From positions 30,880,559 through 30,944,558 of the forward strand of contig CM038708.1 of NCBI GenBank assembly GCA_021613375.1: a stretch of DNA of 64,000 bases, written 5' to 3'. The notes under the pieces are model-generated. The model ran no database searches. It was not told the DNA's origin and was given only the letters and a program-made list of their open reading frames with translations. Of this stretch, positions 1 to 13,001 are shown piece after piece. The position numbers were made by a program, and so were the translations under genes. Numbering within the stretch: the stretch's first letter is position 1; the number at the start of each line of letters is the position of its first letter. The DNA is from Megaleporinus macrocephalus. Its lineage: Eukaryota; Chordata; Actinopteri; Characiformes; Anostomidae.

Positions 1-353
1 GTCCTTCAACAGCCTTCAACAGACAGGAGGACAGTCATTTCCTCAGGAAGAGTAAAGAGAAAGAGTTAGTTGGGCTCAGGAGTAAGACTGTAGAGAATAT
101 GAATTTTCAGAATTTTAGAGTGTGGTTGGTGACTCCGGCAGATCTAACTATAACAGCCTAAACTAAAAGGGAGAGAACCAGAAGGTAACATGGACATGAG
201 AGTACCCTGAGACACTGGGGTCCCCCCACTCCACCATCAACAAACCTGTGTGATCGCGTGAAGTGGTGGAACAACAGCACCAACATCTCAGTTTACCATA
301 AACCTCTGTGTCCAAGAACCCCCAGATCTCCTGCCTTTATCTAAAAGAGAAGC

Positions 354-3232
354 TTAATTACAAAAAGCTACACTAAACAAGTATGTTTTTAGTCTAGACT
401 TAAATATTGAGACTGTGTCAGAGTCCCGAACATTAACTGGGAGATTATTCCACAATTTTGGGGCTTTGTAGGAAAAAGCTCTTCCCCCCATTGTAGTCTT
501 CTGAATTTTAGGAACTATTAGAAAACCAGCATCCTGTGATCTGAGTGAACGTGGCGGTTCATAATAGGAAAATAGATCTTGCAGGTACTCCGGTGTGAGA
601 CCGTGCAGGGCTTTATACGTCAGTACTAGAATTTTATAGTCGATACGGAATTTAACAGGAAGCCAGTGTAGCGCTGATAAAACTGGACTGATGTGATCAA
701 ATTTCCTGGTTTTAGTTAGTACTCTAGCTGCAGCGTTCTGAACTAACTGAAGTTTATTCAGGTTCCTGCTGGAGCATCCTGACAATAATGCATTACAGTA
801 ATCTAGCCTTGAGGTTATAAAGGGCATGTATCAACTTTTCAGCATCAGACACAGATAACGCATTTCTTAACTTTGAAATGTTTCGTAGGTGAAGAAACGC
901 TGTTCTTGTAATATTACCGATGTGTTGATTAAATGTCAGATCTGAGTCAATTGTTACACCAAGATTTTTGGCTTCTGAACCAGGAACTACAGAGAAGTCA
1001 GCAAGATTTAACATTAAATCTGAACATGTAGTCCGAGCAGCCTTGGGCCGAGGAGGAGAACTTCCGTTTTATCTGGGTTTAAAAGAAGGAAGTTCTGTAG
1101 CATCCAAAGTCTAATATCTCTTACACAATCTTCTATCTTATTTAATCTGGATTTGTCATCTGGTTTGGCTGATATGTACAGTTGTGTATCATCGGCATAA
1201 CAGTGGAAACTAATTCCATGTCTATTTATAACTGAGCCTAATGGTAGCATATATAGTGTAAATAACAGAGGACCTAAAACAGAACCTTGTGGAACTCCAT
1301 ATTTCACTTTTGTAGTGTTAGACGATACATTATTTATCTTTACAAACTGAAAGCGATCACTAAGGTAAGATGTGAACCAGGATAACGCTGTTCCTGTGAT
1401 TCCAACTATATTTTCTAGCCTGTCCAAAAGAATAGTGTGATCTATAGTGTCAAAAGCTGCACTTAGATCTAGTAACACCAGTAGAGATACGTGGCCCTGA
1501 TCAGAGCAAGAAGAAGATCATTTGTTATCTTAACTAAAGCTGTCTCTGTGCTGTGATGTGGCCTAAAACCAGATTGGAATTTTTCATATATGTTGTTCTT
1601 ATGTAGATGAGAACAGAGTTGTCGAGCTACAGCCCTTTTCTAAAATCTTAGAGATAAAAGGTAAATTGGAAATGGGTCTATAACTGGACAGTTCTCTGGG
1701 GTCAAGATTTGGCTCCTTATCAAGGGTTTTATCACAGCTAGTTTAAAAGACTTAGGTACATGACCCAGACTAAGAGAAGAGTTGATGATAGTTAAGATAG
1801 GTTTAATAATAGCTGGTAATACTTGTTTCAATAGGCTTGTTGGAATCATATCAAGTGTGCATGTAGCAGAAGTTGAGGAAGAGATAAGTTTTTCTAGTTC
1901 TGTCTGCTGTAGTGGAGAAAATGTATCTAGTCTTTCTTCTAAAATCACATTTTGTGCTGTTTGAGCCAAACCGGATGAAGTATAGGTTACTCGTATTGGT
2001 AGAACTTTTTGTCTAATATTCTCGATTTTGCTATTGAAAAAGTCCATGAAATCATTGCTGCTGTGGTTGGCGGGTATTTGAGGTTCAGATCCTGCCTGAT
2101 TTTTGGTAAGTTTTGCGATGGTGCTAAATAAAACTCTAGGATTGTTTTTGTTGTGTTCGATGAGTGTGGACAGGTATGCTGAGCGTGTTTTAATAAGTGC
2201 CTTTCTGTAAACTGCTAAGGCTGTCCATCCAAGCAGAGTGAAATACCTCCAGCTTGGTCACTCTCCATTTGCGTTCTAATTTCCGTACTGTCTGTCTTAA
2301 GGTGCGTACTTCATTGTTGTACCACGGAGCGAGCTTTTTTTGTTGCATCTTTTTAATGTTTATAGGTGCAACGTTGTCTAAAGTTAGTCGGAGCGTATTT
2401 TCTACGCAGTCAGTTATTCTGTCTAGCTCGGTTGGGTCTGATGATGGAAAAATTATGGTTGATAAATCTGGAAGAGTTTCAATAAAGTTCTGAGATGTAT
2501 TTGGCATTATTGAACGTTTCATGCAATAACGGGGTGATGTACATACATTTTTACTAAGACTCAATTCATATGAAATTAGGTAGTGATCTGAACTACTGAA
2601 GTCTGTGGAAGAACAGTAAGATTATGTATATCAACACCTAAAGTCAAAACTAGATCTAGTGTGTGATTACAGGAATGTGTAGGCCCTATTACATTCTGAG
2701 TGAGACCTATAGAGTCTAAGATAGATGAAAAAGCCTTTTTTAATGGATCTGCTGAGGTTTCAAAGTGAATATTAAAATCTCCTGCGATTATTAGTTTTTC
2801 AGCGCTCACTGCTAGATCTGCAACAAAGTCACTAAATTCTTTTAAGAACTCAGAATAAGGTCCTGGTGGTCTATAAATGCTGACTAGGGTGAGTACACTT
2901 CTATTAGTGGTCGGATTGGTGATGTTTATGAGAAGAATTTCAAAAGAATTGAAAGTGAGATTGTGTTTCTGACTTATGTCTAATGAATTTTTTATGAATG
3001 ACACATATACCCCCTCCTTTACCGGACAGTCTGGGCTGTGTACATACTTATAGCCTATGGGGGTGGCTTCATTTAATGCCAAATATTCCTCAGGTTTAAT
3101 CCATGTTTCTACGAGACATAACACATCAATTTTATGGTAGGTTATTGTATCATTTACAATGACAGCCTTAGAGTTCAGTGATCTTATATTAAATAAACCA
3201 AACCTTAATTCAGAAACACTGCAGCTAGACAC
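354..3232 (-). pseudogene. LINE ORF2 relic: AP-type endonuclease plus reverse transcriptase, frameshifted
   Basis: The endonuclease occupies 3,232-2,576 (minus), with FNIRSLNSK near its start, VETWI, and IAGDFNIHF. The expected SDH motif is present but in another frame across a frameshift near 2,600 (DFSSSDHYLISYE). Further fragments follow at 2,564-2,190 and 2,047-1,640. The RT palm lies at 1,478-1,014, with AFDTIDH, GVPQGSVLGP and the catalytic YADD box (YADDTQLYIS) intact. The C-terminal segment at 827-354 has the [10 protein letters not shown] and [10 protein letters not shown] stretches typical of fish L2-like elements and ends at a stop at 354-356. At least five frame breaks separate the pieces, so no functional protein is made. 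Confidence 0.85.
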
Positions 3233-3559
3233 TGGATCTAATATTCTTAAATAACTAAGTTATTTAAACAAACTGATTGAGATTTTCTAAGTTTGTGTTT
3301 AATTCGGGGCAGTGAAACAGTCTCAATATAGTTGTACCTAGGTGACGTCTCAAGGCAGCGAGCAGACGGTCGGTTTAGCCTGTTTGTCTGCTGCCTGATC
3401 TCGGCTCTGGACAGTCAGCAACTACCTCCGCTGCTCTGCCGACTAACTAAGAGGCTATGGGGCTATGCTGCACGATAGCAGAGCGGCACCCTCCCGCGTG
3501 GGGTGGACACCGTCCCGCCCTATGAGACCAGACTTCCCTCAAAGTTGGACCAATTGTCT

Positions 3560-4349
3560 ATGAAGCCCACATGTTTTTTCTGCACACCACTAGGACATCC
3601 AGCAGTGTAGCGCCCAAAGCCTGCTGTAAGCTTCAGCACCCTGCCCGTCTTGGAATAGGGCCAGAGCATATTACGGCATCGGACATCGTATGGGCTATTT
3701 TGATCACCTCTTTAATATTACTCTTAGTGACCTCAGACTGCCGCATACGGATATCGTTACCACCTACGTGAATCACTATCCTCGAATATCTATTCTTTGC
3801 TAACACCCTAAGGTTGCTGCTAATGTCCGGCGCCCTGGCTCCTGGTAAGCAGATAACTCTAGCTGCTGGTGTCCCTAAAGGAGTAGCTAATTTCACGTGT
3901 CGTACAATAGAGCTTCCTATAACCAGAGTACCTTTGACAGACTCCTCGTGGGTGTTTCACCGAGAGGAGAATATCTGTTTGACACGCGAATAGGTGCGTG
4001 GTGCACAGGTGGGCTAGCCTTAGCTTTGGCCTCAGCGTTAGCTTTAGCGTCAGCTTTAGCTTTGTTACTATGCCGCCGAACCGTCACCCATTCGCCCTGC
4101 TGCGGGGGCTCTACAGCCGGAGTCGCTGGGACTCTAACTCTCCCCTAAGGCACCCGGGGTAGACAACACTGAACTCTGCTCTCTATCCCTGATTAAACCC
4201 CGAATGCGCACCTCTAACTGGTTCACCTTCTCCACCAGAGTAGAAATGAGCTGGCACTTCTCACAAACTAACCCACTATTATTGTCACTAGTGGTGGAGA
4301 GAGGACTAGCACTATACATTCCACACTCCACACAAGCAAACGCAGCCAT
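3560..4349 (-). pseudogene. LINE ORF1 relic: zinc-binding/coiled-coil N-terminus and SGNH-type esterase domain
   Basis: The frame starting at 4,349 (minus) gives about 71 residues with paired cysteines (CVEC near residue 6, CEKC near residue 29), followed by a short heptad-like helix. A lysine/alanine-rich linker with simple KA repeats follows. After a frameshift near 3,935 comes a block with [10 protein letters not shown] and, further on, IHVGGND. These resemble blocks I and III of SGNH-type esterases, a domain known in the ORF1 of CR1/L2-type LINEs. The reading ends in stops near 3,630 to 3,560. The catalytic serine of the GSS block and the GxND asparagine are visible; the C-terminal Asp/His region is not recognisable here. 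This is a broken ORF1, not a host gene. Confidence 0.7.
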
Positions 4350-4954
4350 AGTACAAGAAAGTGGTACTTACTTTTTTCAGTCGATTTAAAATCTTACCAC
4401 CAGCTTTTGTTGGAAAGCTAAACTGCAGTCCTCCACTCTCTGTGGTATGTAGTCCTGTGAAAATAGTTTGTTTAGGGTCTACAGATGGTTAATATACAAT
4501 AAAACAGATTAATCAAACACAGAAGCTGTATGTTTCCCGCAAACACTCAGGATGAAACTAGCAGATCACAGAGCCTCCGCTCACAGGTTCCTCAATCAAG
4601 CAGCAGTAGAGTCTAAGATGATTTAAAATGGTTACTCAAGTCATTTATAAACTAAGAAAAGAACATTTTTCCATATTGTACAACAGAGTTTTTCACGTTC
4701 TGTATCTACTACAGTCTTTAGTTCTCCACTAAAATGTAGAACAAAGTGTGGGTTTGAGCAAAGTTCAGGTGCACATCAGGTTTTTTTGCGAAAAATTATA
4801 AGAGTGAAGATTTACAGCTCTTAAAACTTGGTTATCAAATATGATTCACTTGGTGTTAAAGGGTTAACAGCACAGATGACAGTCTTGGGAGGAAACAAAC
4901 TGTGCTGCACACTTCAGAAGAACTCTGTATGCTGTGTATAAATAAGTATACAAG

Positions 4955-4980
4955 TTGAGTATACTTATAAGTATACTCAA
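4955..4980. repeat. 26-bp perfect palindrome
   Basis: The 13-base arm TTGAGTATACTTA is followed directly by its exact reverse complement, without a spacer. Symmetry stops at the next base on each side. Related GTATAC-containing pieces flank it (4,945-4,952 and 4,983-4,995), so the area is a cluster of GTATAC motifs able to form a hairpin or cruciform. Confidence 0.9.
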
Positions 4981-5847
4981 GTATAAGTATACTCTTGACT
5001 GTCTATCAGAAACATCCAAACTTTGTGTAGGCTAGTTGATATACAGTTCCAATCAAAAGCCCAAGATTTTGCTTCTGGAAGAACCCACATGTGGTTATTG
5101 CTAAACCTTTAAATCAAATTTTACAGCAGGAGCAATGTTCCAGCTTGCGGTAGAAGTTCGGAACTAGAGTCAGTGTCTGGAGTGGAACAGCAGATACAGC
5201 AGAAAGGGACCACCCTAGGTCCACCGCCGAGCAAATACTTTTTGAGCAGCAGACCTTTCTTAGCACAGCAATGACGCAAACATGCACTCTTTATGCAGTG
5301 CCATAGAGGAGCCACTGTTAGTTCTCTAAAAACCTTTCAGTGGATAATTCCTCCGAGAACTTTTACACTCACACATGGGTCATCAGAGACCTACACATGC
5401 TCTTAGATGGAAAGTAGTGTATCTGATAAAAGGGTCACTGAGGGTGGATACAAGGTCGATGCATAAATGCTCAAGTTTAGAGTCTCTTGAAGTACAAGTC
5501 AAGGGGTTTGAGCCTGACTCGAGTCTGAATGAATGTCAGATTGAGACTATAAATGAACTGTTATGAGTAGTGGGTCATACAGGACAACACTGTTCTGATC
5601 CAACGTCACAAATATGCTGAAGAAACGAGTAAATGAAATGATGTGCCAGCAAACAAGCCACAGCCTCTTCATGTATGAGAACCTGTCAGCCAAACATGCA
5701 CTCAAGAAATAAAAATGTTGGCTTTCCTTAAAAATGTTATGTCAAGTGCAACAGTGTGTAATATATAGTCTGTACATTCAAATCAGTCACACACCAGCTA
5801 GTTTCAATTAACAGAACTGGTGGTTTTTCTAGATTACAACACCGTCG

Positions 5848-5990
5848 CTGTCCAAAGTATCTCCATTTTTTCCAATTTTTTTTTTTTACATAATTTGAAC
5901 TTGGCAGTTGTCCTTTACATGGTGTTACATTTCATGATTACTGGGCTAATAAAAATGCTCCAAATGCTTTCAAACAAAATATCATTTTAC
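5848..5990 (+). repeat. Dispersed repeat copy (TTTCATGAT...AATGCTCC family), diverged
   Basis: It shares the order CTGTCCAAA, ACATGGTG, TTTCATGAT, AAAATGCTCC with copies at 13,866-13,993, 16,389-16,485 and, inverted, 50,920-51,160. There is no coding capacity. It is a diverged copy of one short interspersed family, probably a MITE or SINE remnant. Confidence 0.55.
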
Positions 5991-6127
5991 TAGGTGGCTG
6001 CCATTTTTGTTGCATCCAATGTTTGCTGTTATAAATATGTGAAATATATAATTTCGCCTGTCCAGTTTTAGTTAGAGCGTGATGTCACTCAACAGCTAAA
6101 TGTTTCAAGACTGTCTTATTTTAAGTT

Positions 6128-6420
6128 GGGCTGCGTCTGAAATCACATAATTCAGTATCACAAAAAGTACCTAAAATGATGTCAGTAAACGGGGCTTTTT
6201 GATGAATAGTGGGGCTTTTACAGTGGTGGTCTGACGTCTTCCATCACAGGACGTTGGCAAGATGCCGGACATAGTATGTCTGAGATTGCATGCATACTAA
6301 AAACTCGAATACTGAAATTGCCTACTAGTCTACCACTCGAGCAGTACGTACTGGCTCCAATCTAGTACCTACTGGCTCCAATCTAGTACCTACTGACTTA
6401 GCCGAGGACTATGTTTAGTG
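6128..6420 (+). repeat. MITE-like repeat remnant with a 20-bp tandem duplication
   Basis: The segment starts with GCTGCGTCTGAAATCACATA, which resembles the end of a short non-autonomous repeat I recall as common in fish genomes. Its body is rich in TAGTACCTACT-like steps. Within it, at about 6,349-6,395, the unit CTGGCTCCAATCTAGTACCTA is present twice in tandem, followed by a partial third copy. Family assignment is by memory only. Confidence 0.4.
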
Positions 6421-9225
6421 CAACCATATGATATCATCACTGTGTGACAATGGTGTCCTACTAGGAAAGGGATATTTGCCTAAAGGTCGTGTTTATTTTG
6501 GAATAAACAATTATCTCCATTTGGCTTATATGCCATGTTTTAATAGTCTTGGACATGTACAGGGTTTTGATGCATACAATCAATGTTATAGCTAGTTATA
6601 GCTACACACCAAGCAACATGTGCTTATCTTCTGCATATCAGTTTTGTTTCACCAGACTGATTAAAGAAAATGCTGCATTCTGAATTAAAACATCATCCAT
6701 GTAGTCCAGAAATTGCATTATTAACCAGCTGCCAGTTAAACCCAAATACAGCAACTATAAGGTGTTCACTTGCCTATGCAACCCAGGGCTTGCATGCATG
6801 ACTCACTATAAGCCTTGAATTTGACACATTTATTCCTTTTTACATCTAAAATGATGTTTACTGGGAAATCATTTTGTAAACAGCAGAGGAGGCGCATGGG
6901 CAGAGTTGGTGGGTATGCTTCTAGTGGAGTAATTTGCTGTGACATAAAAATGAAAAGAGAATCCCAACAGCCTGTTGATTCTATACAGTGACATCATGTA
7001 ACAAGTAAATGCAGCTTTTGTTTGCTCCATGTTATTACTGTGCTACTGAACAGTCATAGAACTCTAATCAACAGTAGATTACTTGATGACGTGCCCTTAC
7101 AGTAAATAACAGTGTGGGTTGGTGGTAAACAGGCAAGCATAAGAAATATGCACATACAATGGAAGGTAGGCCAGATGGAAAAACAGCATGAATATGGCAA
7201 ACACAACAAGTAGAACCATGTAGAGTCAATAGGAAAGATGTGGAGTTCAACAAGGATACACTGACCAAACAAACATTTAGCATGCAAACCAAACAATTCA
7301 CTTAAGCTCAATGAAAGCTTACTCAGACTTATCTACATTCATTTGTTAAGTGAAACCAACAACAGAGCAATTCCAATGTTTTGAAGGAGGTTTGGTGGTC
7401 ATGCAGCAGCTGTGCAGCTCCGTTAATTATCATCAGTAACTAATTATCAGGTAATTATTAGGTATCCAAGTTTTCTTTCAAGCCACAACAGTAATGACTA
7501 CCTAAGACAGGTGTAGGGGTGGAGGAGCAAGATTTACTTCTACAAGTTGTACTATTATCTATAATTTGAGCTCCCACAATATCAGACCAATCACACAGCA
7601 GATCCTCCTGTGAGAAATGTTCAAAGAGTTGGCTTAAGAGGGGCTCAGTGAGGTGAAATGATAATTAGAAACATTGCCTATCCGTCTCGTCTATAATAGG
7701 CTTAGAGTCTGACGTGATTTTCCCCCGGGAGACATGCAGAGCATGTTCCTTTCGGTGATTAAACAAGTTTTCAGAAAGCAGCTGGACAATTTACACATCA
7801 AATAACAAACTAATTTGCTCTAACGCATATGAAAACATGCACTTCGAAACGCAAGCCAGCCTGCTGCAAAAGCTGATTTGTGGCTTTTCATTGCTGCATT
7901 CCTTTCATACAAATCTTCAGCCTACATCTTCAGGCAAACGAGCCCAGCCTCTCCACCTGTGCTCGCGGAGCAGCACTGCTCCTGAAGGTTATGCCTACAA
8001 TGGTAAAATGACAGGTAGTAAAGAGGCACAGTGTTTTTACATAGTTGCAGGTGTGCAGAGAAATGCAGACATCCACCACCTCGCGATCACATCAGACGAG
8101 CTCATTTTCTCGCTGATCATTTGCATAATGCTTTTTGAGCTTTAATTGGTGATGTAAATATATTCCAATCAATTAAGCATCAGAGGTTTGCCTTACAAGA
8201 GCCGCCTTTTGTTGGTAATCCTGGCGAGATGATGAAGTGAAAGCACCTGAAAGTGAACAAGACTGATATGCACGGGCACACATACACAAACAGACTTGTT
8301 TTTATGCGTTAGAGGGACATTGAATCCCCTCTATATTCAATTTCCAGTCAGAACTGTGAATAAGTTTCAACACAGAACTACTAAATGTAGCGACTTCCCT
8401 CATATTCTATAGACTTGCATTGAATTATTTAAAGAAATGTGACTGAATATTTCTTCATTTTTTGCGTCTCACATTTCAAGCAATTCCAAACACATTTATG
8501 ATCAAGGTGTCCCAGACCTTTTGCTCCCCTTGTCTCAAAATCAAAATCCTGGGACCTGAAACTACACCTGTTACGTCATTATGCGTCAGCCAGGGTAAAT
8601 ATTCATGTAAGGTTCATCGTTTAGCTGCGTCACCCGCAGCCAACAAGCTTCTGTTATTGACATTCTTAACTAAATAGAGCTGCAGCGCTGTTCTGCCTCC
8701 GGGTGGTGCTGTATCAAATTGTTCCCCCAGTTGATCCTGCACAGCTTAGCAACTGTAGTTAACTCTGATAGCTTTACAATACGCCATAACATAATTGTGA
8801 ATCTGAAAACTTGCCCAGTTGTATCCAAGAGTTTGGTGAAAAGAGTGAACTGTTACTCATCTCTCAAACCGAAGACAGAAATGGAGATGTTTACGGTCTC
8901 AGTTAATGTGTGGACGAGTGTAGAACCAAACTAGAGAAAAGCATTTCCAGAAAAAGAATTCTTAAACCAAATATTTGGTTGAATCACCAGCCCGACGTTG
9001 TTGGGAGTCTCATTTTCCATTTAGAATTTTCCTTTCATTTAGTGTCCTTCGACTTTGGTTATGCAAGCGGATTATCTTTTACATAATCTTCTCTGAAATA
9101 TGTTCTTCATATCAGATTATGTTCTGGTCAAATTACAGGGTTGAAGGTGAAAATAAGTGATGCATCACATCTACAGCAGAGAACACACTACTATGTTTTA
9201 ATGGACTATGGACTTTATTTAATGA

Positions 9226-9640
<415 letters not shown>

Positions 9641-10127
9641 CAATAATAAAAACAAATGTCAAAATTCTAACATGTATAAAAAGGACTGTAAAGTCAGGGC
9701 ATGTCCTAAAAGTGTGCAAAAACAAACACTCACAAACACGGGCAATTGTTATACGCACTGTTTGAGGTGAGTAGAATCAACAAGATCTCAGAGGCTTCAA
9801 GTTGCCATGGTCCAACAGAGCTTGTTATTCCTTTAAATAGGACAGTCAGTACTCGTCCACCTGCCCAGCCATAATGACCCTCAGGCTTTACAATGTAAAC
9901 AAAGCTCGGCGCACTCAAGGCAGGTTTATGACGTCGTTGTAGAGGCCTCAAACAAGCCAAGAAAGCCTCCATTCTGACTCAAGGCTGGTTTCCTCAGGCC
10001 GCTATTTCACCACATACAACAAGGTAAAAACAGCAGCGCCCTTCCCCCAGCCTTCAGTTTGTATTTATTCCAAGTCATGCTGAACCTTCTGATGCTCAGC
10101 AGGGATGGCTCTGTGTTTTCTCAAGCA

Positions 10128-10218
10128 CAGAGAGAGAGAGAGAGAAAGACAGAAAGAGAGAGAAAGAGAGAGGGAGGGAGAGAGAGATAGAGAAAGAGAG
10201 AGAGAGAGAGAGAGAGAG
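10128..10218. repeat. Imperfect (GA)n microsatellite
   Basis: About 90 bases of GA repeat with scattered AAAG, GGGA and CAG interruptions. Open frames on both strands here (RERERE or SLSLSL) are repeat artefacts. Confidence 0.95.
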
Positions 10219-10639
10219 CTAGTGGGAAAAGGTAAGGTGTTTGTTATCCCCACACGCCCTCCTCTACTACTCTACCTCCAAACATCACAGTCTATCAAAC
10301 ACACTGGTGCTCAAAGCCGGTCGCCCGAGGCGTTTTCAATCGCGTGCAGATTTTTTTTTGGTTCTCTTAAGTTCACACCACTTTCGACCCCCTGCCGTCA
10401 TTCCAGAGGTGCTGCTACGATGCTAAGGAGAATGTGGTGTCTGCCGCTGGAGGTAACTGGACTCCTAAACAGCATGCTTGAGCTTGGTGTGTGCATGTCA
10501 TGCATGAGTAGCTAAGAGATCTTGCATGTGGATTAGTGCATGTAACAGTTAGTACTTATGTATGCAGTTAGTCTGACAGTAAGGGGCTTCCTTATTTAAC
10601 CCCTGAAACTCTAAAGACTGTTAAGCAGGTGCAGATCCT

Positions 10640-11520
10640 TTACTTACGCACTTACTTATGACTGAATAATTCATAATTCCATGTTACTGAGGAATTTGAA
10701 GAAGTTATTGGATGATTTAGAGCATTTGCTGAGTTACTCATGTTATTGAGTAATTCATAGTTTTCTCCTAGATTTCTGTGATTCTTAGATGTTATTGGGT
10801 AATTTGTATCTTTTAATTTTGTAGCAATTCATAGTGGTTACTGGGAAACTCATAGTGGTTACTGAGTAATTCTTAGAACTTACTGGATCGTTTATAGCAG
10901 TCACCAAGTATGTCACAGTACATATTGCATAAGTCATAATTAATTACTGAGCAATTAATAGAATTTACTTAGTAATTCATGGTAGTTATTTGATCATTTG
11001 TAGCAGTTATTGGAAAAATCCATAACATTTACTGAATAATTCACAGTGGTTACTGAATAATTCTTAGAAGTTATTGAATAATTCATAGTAACTGACACAT
11101 CATAGCTTTTACTGAGCAATTCATTGTGGTTAGTTAGTAATTCCTAGAAGTCCCTAGTTAGTTTGTAGCAGTTACTTCATAATAGAAACTGCATACGTCA
11201 TATTTTTACTGAGTACATCTTAGTGCTTAGTCCGTAATTCATAGTAGTTACCAGGTAATTCATAGTAATTACAGTGTAATTCATAGTAATTACAGTGTAA
11301 TTCATAGTGATTACATTGTGATTACTGAGTAGTTCATAGTGATTACATAGTGATTACTGGAAAAACTACTGCAGCTACTGCATAACTCATAGTGGATATT
11401 GGATACTATGGAGCAGTTACTGAGCAATTCAAAGTGGTTACTGTATAATTTATAGTAGTTACTGAGTAAATCATTGATTATTGAATCATTTATGGTACTT
11501 ACTGAACAAAACACCTTAAG
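10640..11520 (+). repeat. Degenerate 21-bp minisatellite
   Basis: The motif ATTCATAGTRRTTACTGRGTA recurs throughout. At 11,237-11,320 consecutive units keep an exact 21-base period; elsewhere units are diverged and drift by a base or two, with interrupting variants such as TTTATAGCAGTTACT. Roughly 40 units fit the span. The ends are gradual. It lies about 3.4 kb upstream of PDE5A exon 1. Confidence 0.8.
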
Positions 11521-12954
11521 ACAGTAACTGAAAGACAAGTTTAAGGTTTAAGGAGTCCTAATAACCTCATTAATAAACATGTTTGGTAGTTTCTCAAAAT
11601 AATCTAAGATAGTCAGTATAAAAGACAAGACCATAATAAAGACAGCTCTAATTAGTCTGAGCAAACTGGTTTTATCGAGACCTTTCAAAGAGACATGCTT
11701 GATCTGATAGTTACGTCACATGCCATCTTGATGGAAGCATTGTGTTAACACACAGAATTGGATTACGTGTGTTTGCAGTGCCTGAGGAGGTCTTCGAGCT
11801 GTTTTAAAAATAGTAAATCTCCCGCCATAGCTCTGCATGTTTACTGAAGGGTTCCTTTTGGAAAACGGCTGCAGGGCAGAGAGCCTGAGTGAGGGTGTAA
11901 CAGGAGGTTAGTCTGAACTGGAAAACATTATTGGAGTGGCGCTTACAGACGCCTTACACTATGAGCCAGGGCGTAGTTTTGGTTTCAGAAGTGAGTGGGG
12001 ACACTACAAGGTTGGATCGTAACTGTGGAAATGGGTGGAACACACTGATCCATGCGTCAGCTATAAACTACTGTAGGTGGACTGTTATCAGTCAGCCCAT
12101 GTTATCCTTCTATTTTGGTCATCTGGATTTAGAACTGTGTAGCGACAAACGCAAAAGTGGACTTGCTTCAGGATACAGTAAGTTGATAAAGAGGAGGGCA
12201 ACAACTGGCTTTAGAGAGGTGGGGTGACCATCCCCAACTCCCTGTCCCTTCTCCTCCTCCCCCAAACCCCATGACCAGTTGAAACTAGGTTTATGTATGT
12301 GTGTTGAAAGACACGTATCGCCTAAGGTTTTAAAGGCTGCTATCTCAACCAGTCCAACTGGCTTAGAGGAGACCAACATTTCCTAGAACCAGGATGTTCC
12401 TTTGTCACTGCTCTACATTAATATGTTGACTTTTATTGTGCCCTGCAACCTTTTTACTGTGTATAAATCCATTACGCTCATACCTTTAATCCTCGTCCCA
12501 GCCTAAACGGAATTCATGTAAATTGTTTCTCCAGTAAGATAACCTTGTTGAATGATGCACCGCTGACACACGCTCTCAAGTTCTCGAGAATTTTTCCATT
12601 GTGGGACTGTGTACGGGGCCTTCTCCTCCTTCACAGTTATCTTCCGTGGCTACGCCTCAAGACAGGGTTTACAATAGAGGTTGAACTGTTTAATGTAGTC
12701 CAAGGAATTATACAAGGGAATAGAGTGTTGTTTGACTTGTGACTGAAAGGCAAACCGGGGAGAGTTTGACTCTGAGCAAAATGAGTGACTACATCTGGAG
12801 AGTGTTCCGTTCGAGCGCCATGATTTGTGTCTGCTCGCGTGTGCGCGCAAATGTATCAGGTGACACCTTGACGGATTGTTGCATGTAAGTGGTACCCGTC
12901 AACTCTGGTGGCTAGAAGGGAAACGGATGGGAGGAGAAATGTGGGGGGAAGATG

Positions 12955-12956
<2 letters not shown>
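11521..12956. other. Intergenic, nothing recognised
   Basis: Only short random open frames. No repeat or gene that I can name. Confidence 0.5.
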
Positions 12957-12999
<43 letters not shown>

Positions 13000-13001
13000 A
13001 G
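12957..13001. repeat. (GA)n microsatellite
   Basis: About 36 bases of pure GA followed by GGGA units. Confidence 0.95.

Larger units (their letters stand above)
1..4610 (-). mobile_element. L2-clade LINE (non-LTR retrotransposon), near full length, decayed
   Basis: Reading the minus strand from about 4,610 down to the window edge gives the full order of an L2/CR1-type LINE: 5' leader, ORF1, an apurinic-type endonuclease, reverse transcriptase, a C-terminal region and a 3' UTR. The 3' end probably lies beyond position 1, because LINE-like sequence still runs at the edge. Each ORF is broken by frameshifts, so this copy is dead. The 5' boundary near 4,610 is an estimate from where the leader stops resembling a transcript; no target-site duplication could be checked because the 3' end is off-window. 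Clade assignment is by recognition of the RT and C-terminal motifs, not by a search. Confidence 0.85.

Noticed and set aside
7837..8145. 102-residue plus-strand open frame
   Set aside because: No recognisable domain, no splice or codon-use support, in gene-poor repeat-bearing sequence; likely chance.
10065..10515. Open frames rich in RERE or SLSL at the GA tract
   Set aside because: Low-complexity translation of a microsatellite.
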